Shown: positions 60,246 through 64,000 of the stretch, piece by piece
Layout: each line of letters starts with the position of its first letter
Numbering within the stretch: position 1 is the stretch's first letter
From: Fibrobacter succinogenes
GTDB lineage: Bacteria > Fibrobacterota > Fibrobacteria > Fibrobacterales > Fibrobacteraceae
Direction of reading: 5' to 3'
Assembly: GCA_902762795.1 (NCBI GenBank)
Contig: CACWPM010000021.1
Span: 1-64,000, forward strand
DNA: 64,000 nucleotides
Made by a program: the position numbers and the translations under genes
Notes under the pieces: model-generated
The model's database searches: none
What the model was told of the DNA's origin: nothing
The model's input: only the letters and a program-made list of their open reading frames with translations

Positions 60246-60572
60246 CTAGTTATATTCTCTCAAAAGATAAAATAGATTATTTATGTCAAAATGTTTTGGG
60301 ATAAATGCTTTTTTTGTTCTCAAATTATACTCTATTTTTGTGTTTTTTTCTTGCTGTGTAGCATATAGGCTAAATGCTTTAAAATACGCCGTTTCGGGTT
60401 TTTGCTTCTGCAAAATTGCAAAGCGCATGTATCGAAAAGTTTACAAATACGCGGTGCGAACTGCGTTCGTTGCAACGGACTGGGTGGCAAAAAAAATGCA
60501 GGTGTAGGACGTTTGCCTAGATGTGAAAACCGCTTGTGACGAGTAGAGACTAAAAGGACAAAGCTTTACGGA
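60246..60572. other. Intergenic stretch upstream of the GH9 gene
   Basis: AT-rich. It contains a possible 60-codon minus-strand frame (60246-60428, MRFAILQKQKPETAYFKAFS...) with no ribosome binding site and no family resemblance, which ends directly at the leader hairpin. TTGACA on the minus strand near 60286 could belong to the cellulase promoter but lacks a well-spaced -10. Otherwise I see nothing. Confidence 0.4.
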
Positions 60573-60601
60573 AAATAAAAAAACCGCCTTTGAGGCGGTC
60601 C
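60573..60601 (-). terminator. Intrinsic terminator of the Ala-rich protein gene
   Basis: ACCGCCT, loop, AGGCGGT (60583-60599) with an A-run at 60576-60583 that is a U-run on the minus strand, 37 bp after the stop codon. Confidence 0.75.
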
Positions 60602-60637
60602 TTAAATTCGCAATAAAGCGTTCTTAAAAAGCGCTTG

Positions 60638-61408
60638 TTAGTCCCCAGTGAAGATAATGACGAGGACGGAAGCGATGAATGCTGCGGAAACGGCAATGAA
60701 TTCCCACGGATTGTCCATGACGGCGGACTTGGCAGTGCCGCTTGTTTCGTCTTCGACTTTCTTCTGTTCTTCTTCGGCTTTTGCCTTTGCTTCTGCTTCG
60801 GCGGCTTTCTTTTCTTCTTCGGCCTTGGCGAGTGCGGCGGTGTCTACCGGGGCTTCAGTCTTGGCTTCGAGAACTTCAGTGGCTTCGGCAGCCTGGGCTT
60901 GTGCTTCTGTAGCCTGAGTCTGGACTGCGGCCTGTGCGGAATCTGCTACGCCTTGAACCTGAGCTGCTGCTGCCTGAGTAGCGTCCGTTGCTTGAGCTTG
61001 TGTGGCTGCTGCTGCGTCAGTTGCTTGAGCCTGAGCGGTAGCTGCTGCATCCGTTGCTTGTGCTTGGACCGTTGCTGCTGCGTTCGTGGCCTGGGCTTGA
61101 GCTGCATCTGCTGCTGCGGTTGCCTGAGCCTGGGCGTTTGCTGCCGTGTTTTCTACAGTCTGAGTTGCAGTGGCGGTTGCGGTTGCTGCTTGTGCCTGAG
61201 CTGTTGCTGCTGCATCGGTTGCCTGTGTCTGTGCGGCTGTGGCGGTTTCAGCAGCTTTTGCTTCTACTGCTGCCGGAGCTTCGGCGGCTTTTTCTACCTT
61301 GGCGGCGACAGCTTTCTTTGCCGTTGCTGCCTTACTGACTGTTTTTGCTGTCGGGGCTGCAAAAACCATGGCTGCCGAAATCATCGTGGCGAGCAAAATT
61401 TTTTTCAT
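60638..61408 (-). CDS. Ala-rich hendecad-repeat membrane protein
   Basis: 256 residues: a signal peptide (MKKILLATMISAAMVFAA), a low-complexity region of Ala, Thr, Gln and Asp at about 40-170, a charged Lys/Glu helix (AEEEKKAAEAEAKAKAEEE), and a C-terminal membrane segment (PWEFIAVSAAFIASVLVIIF). The core has an 11-residue period, for example QAQATDAAATA, QAQATDAAAAT, QAQATDATQAA, repeated in DNA as 33-bp units. An 11-residue period gives a right-handed coiled coil or a long amphipathic helix, as in LEA-like or type I antifreeze-like helices. It probably spans part of the periplasm from an inner-membrane anchor. Function unknown. Confidence 0.7.
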   Translation of the reverse strand: MKKILLATMISAAMVFAAPTAKTVSKAATAKKAVAAKVEKAAEAPAAVEAKAAETATAAQTQATDAAATAQAQAATATATATQTVENTAANAQAQATAAADAAQAQATNAAATVQAQATDAAATAQAQATDAAAATQAQATDATQAAAAQVQGVADSAQAAVQTQATEAQAQAAEATEVLEAKTEAPVDTAALAKAEEEKKAAEAEAKAKAEEEQKKVEDETSGTAKSAVMDNPWEFIAVSAAFIASVLVIIFTGD

Positions 61409-61651
61409 CTTTCAATCCTCTTAGAAAATAAAGTTTCTGTTTTTCGCTATCAAAAATAATACTTATTATGTGATTTTGGTCATAAGAAAAGTAAAAAAGT
61501 TAAAAAAAATTGTGAAAAAAGGAGATGAACGGTCGGTTTTGGGGGACAAGTCGCAGATTTAACTAGTGGCTCTGGATCCCCACGCTTTGGTCGAGAAGGA
61601 CGGTTCCGGGATGGCAAGGTTGAGGAAGACTCTCACTAACCACTGTTCACC

Positions 61652-61694
61652 AACCACAGGATTAGACGAAAGAACGGACCTTCTGCCCTACAGA
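61652..61694. repeat. 43-bp direct repeat, first copy
   Basis: AACCACAGGATTAGACG, AAAGAACGGACC and TTCTGCCCTACAGA; the second copy (61846-61888) differs at one base. Both carry the TAGACGAAAG word. Confidence 0.75.
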
Positions 61695-61737
61695 TGCCAA
61701 GTGAATGATTTATCTTTATAGCCGAAGTAACGAAAAA

Positions 61738-61850
61738 AGGTCTTAGGTAGTAGGTTGTAGGTCTTAGGTGAGTTAGGCGGCATAGCCGCGTGTGTATGAA
61801 CCTAAAGCCAAACTCCTGTTGCCTAATCCCTAACCACTAATCACTAACCA
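61738..61850. repeat. Family E imperfect long hairpin, copy E6
   Basis: Left arm GGTCTTAGGTAGTAGG, TTGTAGGTCTTAGG; centre GGCGGCATAGCCGCG; right arm CCTAAAGCCAAACTCC, TTGCCTAATCCC. It lies between divergent genes (Ala-rich protein and fumarase), framed by the 43-bp direct repeats. Confidence 0.65.
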
Positions 61851-61888
61851 CAGGATTAGACGAAAGAACGGACCTTCGGCCCTACAGA
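61846..61888. repeat. 43-bp direct repeat, second copy
   Basis: Second copy of the 61652-61694 repeat. The two copies flank family E copy E6, as if the pair had been formed by duplication on insertion or by recombination. Confidence 0.75.
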
Positions 61889-61929
61889 CGAAAGATATAA
61901 GAATGGATAGTTATGCTTGGCATGAGCAA

Positions 61930-61965
61930 ACACTCTCGTCTTTCGTCTCTCGTCTCTCGTCTAAA
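61930..61965. repeat. Tandem CTCTCGT/CTTTCGT words before the fumarase gene
   Basis: CACTCTCGTCTTTCG, TCTCTCGTCTCTCG and TCTAAAAC, the same words that occur inside topB. They end 11 bp before the fumarase ATG, so they form its 5' untranslated region. Confidence 0.7.
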
Positions 61966-61976
61966 ACAAGGAAACT

Positions 61977-63614
61977 ATGGCATTCAAATACGAAGCTACC
62001 GTCCAGCACGGTGAAGATACAACCGAATACGTAAGTCTCGGCAAGGAAGGCGTTTCCGTCGCCGAATTCGAAGGCAAGAAGATTCTGAAGGTCGCCCCCG
62101 AGGCGCTCACCAAGATCGCCCAGGCCGCATTCGAAGAAGTCGAATTCTGCCTGCGCCCGGCCCACACGGCCAAGGTCGCCAAGATTCTCCAGGACCCGGA
62201 AGCTTCGGACAACGACAAGTTTGTCGCCCTCACCATGCTCAAGAACGCATGCGTTGCCGCGAAGGGCATTCTCCCGTTCTGCCAGGACACCGGTACGGCT
62301 ATCTGCGTTGCCCACAAGGGCCAGCAGGTGTGGACCGGCTTTGACGATGCCGAAGCGATTTCCGAAGGTATCTACAACGCTTACACCACCAAGAACCTTC
62401 GCTACAGCCAGATTGCACCCTTGACGATGTACGAAGAAAAGAACACGGCTTGCAACCTCCCGGCCCAGATCGACATCCACGCCGAAGAAGGCGCCGAAAT
62501 GAAGTTCCTCTTTGTGGCCAAGGGAGGTGGCTCTGCCAACAAGACTTACTACTGGCCGATGACCAAGGCGCTCCTCAACCCGAAGTCCTTGGAAAAGTTC
62601 CTCGCCGAAAAGGTGAAGACGCTCGGTACTGCGGCCTGCCCTCCGTACCACCTCGCGATTGTGATTGGCGGTACCTCTGCCGAAATGAACACTCACATGG
62701 TGAAGCTCGCTAGCTGCGGTTACCTCGACGATATTCCGACAAGCGGTTCCGAAGGCGGCCGTATTTTCCGCGACCTCGAAATGGAAGAAAAGGTTTTGCA
62801 CATTTGCCAGAAGACAGGCATTGGCGCCCAGTTCGGCGGCAAGTACCTGGTGCATGATGTGCGCGTAATCCGCGCTCCGCGTCATGCCGCAAGCTGCCCG
62901 GTTTCTATCGGCGTTTCTTGCTCTGCAGACCGCAACATCAAGGCGAAGATTGACGAAAACGGCCTCTGGCTCGAAAAGATGGAACACCATCCGGAAAACT
63001 ACATCCCGGCTGGCAACGCCGTGAACCTCGCTCCGGCAGTCGAAATCGACCTCGACCGTCCGATGAAGGAAGTGCTCGCCGACCTCACCAAGTATCCGGT
63101 GAAGACGCGCCTCAGCCTCAAGGGCACGATGATTGTGGCCCGCGACATGGCCCACGCGAAGATTGCCGAAATCTTCGACAAGCAGGAACGCGGCGAAGAA
63201 CTCACCGACGAAGAAAAGACCGTGCTCAAGGTCGTGTCTGACCACCCGATCTACTACGCCGGCCCGGCCAAGACTCCGGCAGGCATGCCCACCGGTAGCT
63301 TCGGCCCGACGACGGCTAACCGCATGGACCCGTACGTGATGCGCTTCCAGAGCAAGGGTGCTTCGATGATCATGGTCGCTAAGGGCAACCGCTCTCAGGA
63401 CGTGACCGACGCTTGCAAGAAGTACGGTGGATTCTTCCTCGGCTCTATCGGCGGTCCGGCAGCCATCCTCGCTGAACAGAACATTCTGTCCAATGACATC
63501 GTGGCCTTCCCGGAACTCGGCATGGAAGCCATCCGCAAAATCACCATCAAGGACTTCCCGGCATTCATCCTCGTGGATGACAAGGGCAACAACTTCTTTG
63601 AAGGCCTGATTTAA
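61977..63614 (+). CDS. fumA: Fumarate hydratase class I (4Fe-4S)
   Basis: Interconverts fumarate and malate. Fibrobacter makes succinate as its main product through the reductive branch, so this step is central to its fermentation. The 545 residues cover both class I domains: [13 protein letters not shown] with cluster-ligand candidate Cys102, the iron-sulfur blocks [11 protein letters not shown] and [27 protein letters not shown], and the C-terminal swivel domain [15 protein letters not shown]. An AAGGA ribosome binding site precedes ATG at 61977. Codon use is strongly biased, implying high expression. The 5' region consists of repeat sequence, and a 99-nt tandem array begins 16 bp after the stop. 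The choice of symbol is by class, not proven orthology. Confidence 0.95.
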   Translation: MAFKYEATVQHGEDTTEYVSLGKEGVSVAEFEGKKILKVAPEALTKIAQAAFEEVEFCLRPAHTAKVAKILQDPEASDNDKFVALTMLKNACVAAKGILPFCQDTGTAICVAHKGQQVWTGFDDAEAISEGIYNAYTTKNLRYSQIAPLTMYEEKNTACNLPAQIDIHAEEGAEMKFLFVAKGGGSANKTYYWPMTKALLNPKSLEKFLAEKVKTLGTAACPPYHLAIVIGGTSAEMNTHMVKLASCGYLDDIPTSGSEGGRIFRDLEMEEKVLHICQKTGIGAQFGGKYLVHDVRVIRAPRHAASCPVSIGVSCSADRNIKAKIDENGLWLEKMEHHPENYIPAGNAVNLAPAVEIDLDRPMKEVLADLTKYPVKTRLSLKGTMIVARDMAHAKIAEIFDKQERGEELTDEEKTVLKVVSDHPIYYAGPAKTPAGMPTGSFGPTTANRMDPYVMRFQSKGASMIMVAKGNRSQDVTDACKKYGGFFLGSIGGPAAILAEQNILSNDIVAFPELGMEAIRKITIKDFPAFILVDDKGNNFFEGLI

Positions 63615-63630
63615 AGGATGTTGCCCTTGC

Positions 63631-64000
63631 GCCAAGCGGATGCGGCTCGTTTTAACGAGCCGTAGAAGCGCGGAGTATTTGACTTTGTACATTCTTTATT
63701 GTAGTAGTCAAATACGGAGTCTCTCAATCGCCAAGCGGATGCGGCTCGTTTTGACGAGCCGTAGAAGCGCGGAGTATTTGGCGTCGTAAGTTCTTAGCTG
63801 CGGTAGCCAAATACGGAGTCTCTCAATCGCCAAGCGGATGCGGCTCGTTTTGACGAGCCGTAGAAGCGCGGAGTATTTGGCATCGAAAGTTTTTTACTGC
63901 ATTAGCCAAATACGGAGTCTCTCAATCGCCAAGCGGATGCGGCTCGTATTAACGAGCCATAGAAGCGCGGAGTATTTGGCGTCGTAAGTTCTTTAATGCG
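63631..64000. repeat. 99-nt tandem repeat array with two conserved hairpins (continues past window)
   Basis: Units start at 63631, 63730, 63829 and 63928, each exactly 99 nt; the fourth is cut by the window end. Hairpin A is CGGCTCGT-loop-ACGAGCCG. Hairpin B is GTATTTGGC...GCCAAATAC with a 23-nt variable loop. In unit 1 the stem reads GTATTTGACT...AGTCAAATAC, so three bases changed on both sides with pairing kept. No frame runs through the array without stops. Confidence 0.85.

Noticed and set aside
61911-63692. 593-codon open frame opposite fumarase, extending into the repeat array
   Set aside because: Antisense shadow of a codon-biased gene; no start signal, no recognisable protein.
63631-64000. 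Integron attC array or CRISPR array
   Set aside because: The period is constant at 99 nt, there are no GTTRRRY/RYYYAAC core sites and no cassette ORFs, and there is no alternation of a short identical repeat with unique spacers; the variable part is only a hairpin loop.
63631-64000. Tandem tRNA genes
   Set aside because: The units form two simple hairpins, lack a cloverleaf, an anticodon arm and a TTC loop.

Overview
The window looks like a chromosome segment of a Fibrobacter species, close to F. succinogenes. The basis is several copies of the F. succinogenes major paralogous domain (FISUMP), a CE15 glucuronoyl esterase, two very large secreted GH9 cellulases with lysine/arginine-rich C-terminal tails, and moderate GC with strong codon bias that leaves long false ORFs opposite highly expressed genes. 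The genus call is inference from protein families; no search was run.

Layout. 1-5.5 kb: CE15 esterase end, thrH, hslO, a DJ-1 family gene, sufB. 5.5-9.6 kb: accessory stretch with a FISUMP lipoprotein, a small-protein/GNAT pair, FISUMP debris, a broken copy of the topB 3' end and an Rpn-type PD-(D/E)XK gene. 9.6-17.4 kb: topB, an ACT-domain gene, two small membrane genes, an Rpn remnant, an outer-membrane TPR protein. 17.5-21.6 kb: MerR/GyrI regulators, then a leucine attenuator leading to a 2-isopropylmalate synthase that is split into two overlapping reading frames. 21.7-30.8 kb: ATPase, aminotransferase, unknown protein, gmk, two glycosyltransferases, a beta-barrel protein. 30.9-38.5 kb: one 2554-residue secreted VWA protein. 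38.6-43.3 kb: transketolase, truncated FISUMP gene, nrdR, an RlmI-like methyltransferase. 43.4-60.2 kb (all minus): GH9 cellulase, GH9 cellulase, histidine kinase, receiver, sigma-54 activator, with the last four genes tightly packed. 60.6-64 kb: Ala-rich membrane protein, class I fumarase, and a 99-nt tandem repeat array running off the window.

The most unusual content is not protein-coding. Four structured repeat systems stand out. (1) Family F: about 70-80 nt elements, four copies, two hairpins whose stems differ between copies yet stay paired. (2) Family E: roughly 100-140 nt imperfect long hairpins with arms made of 7-8 nt words, mostly between co-directional genes. (3) Short palindromic repeats present between genes and also inserted in frame inside topB and an aminotransferase gene. 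(4) The 99-nt array after fumarase, whose second hairpin changes sequence with its pairing kept. Signs of rearrangement (duplicated topB end around an rpn gene, FISUMP fragments, an Rpn remnant abutting an F element) suggest these repeats and Rpn proteins mark active genome remodelling.

Functionally, CE15 and the GH9 enzymes degrade plant cell wall. The cellulase-kinase-receiver-activator cluster suggests that signalling is genetically linked to cellulase expression.
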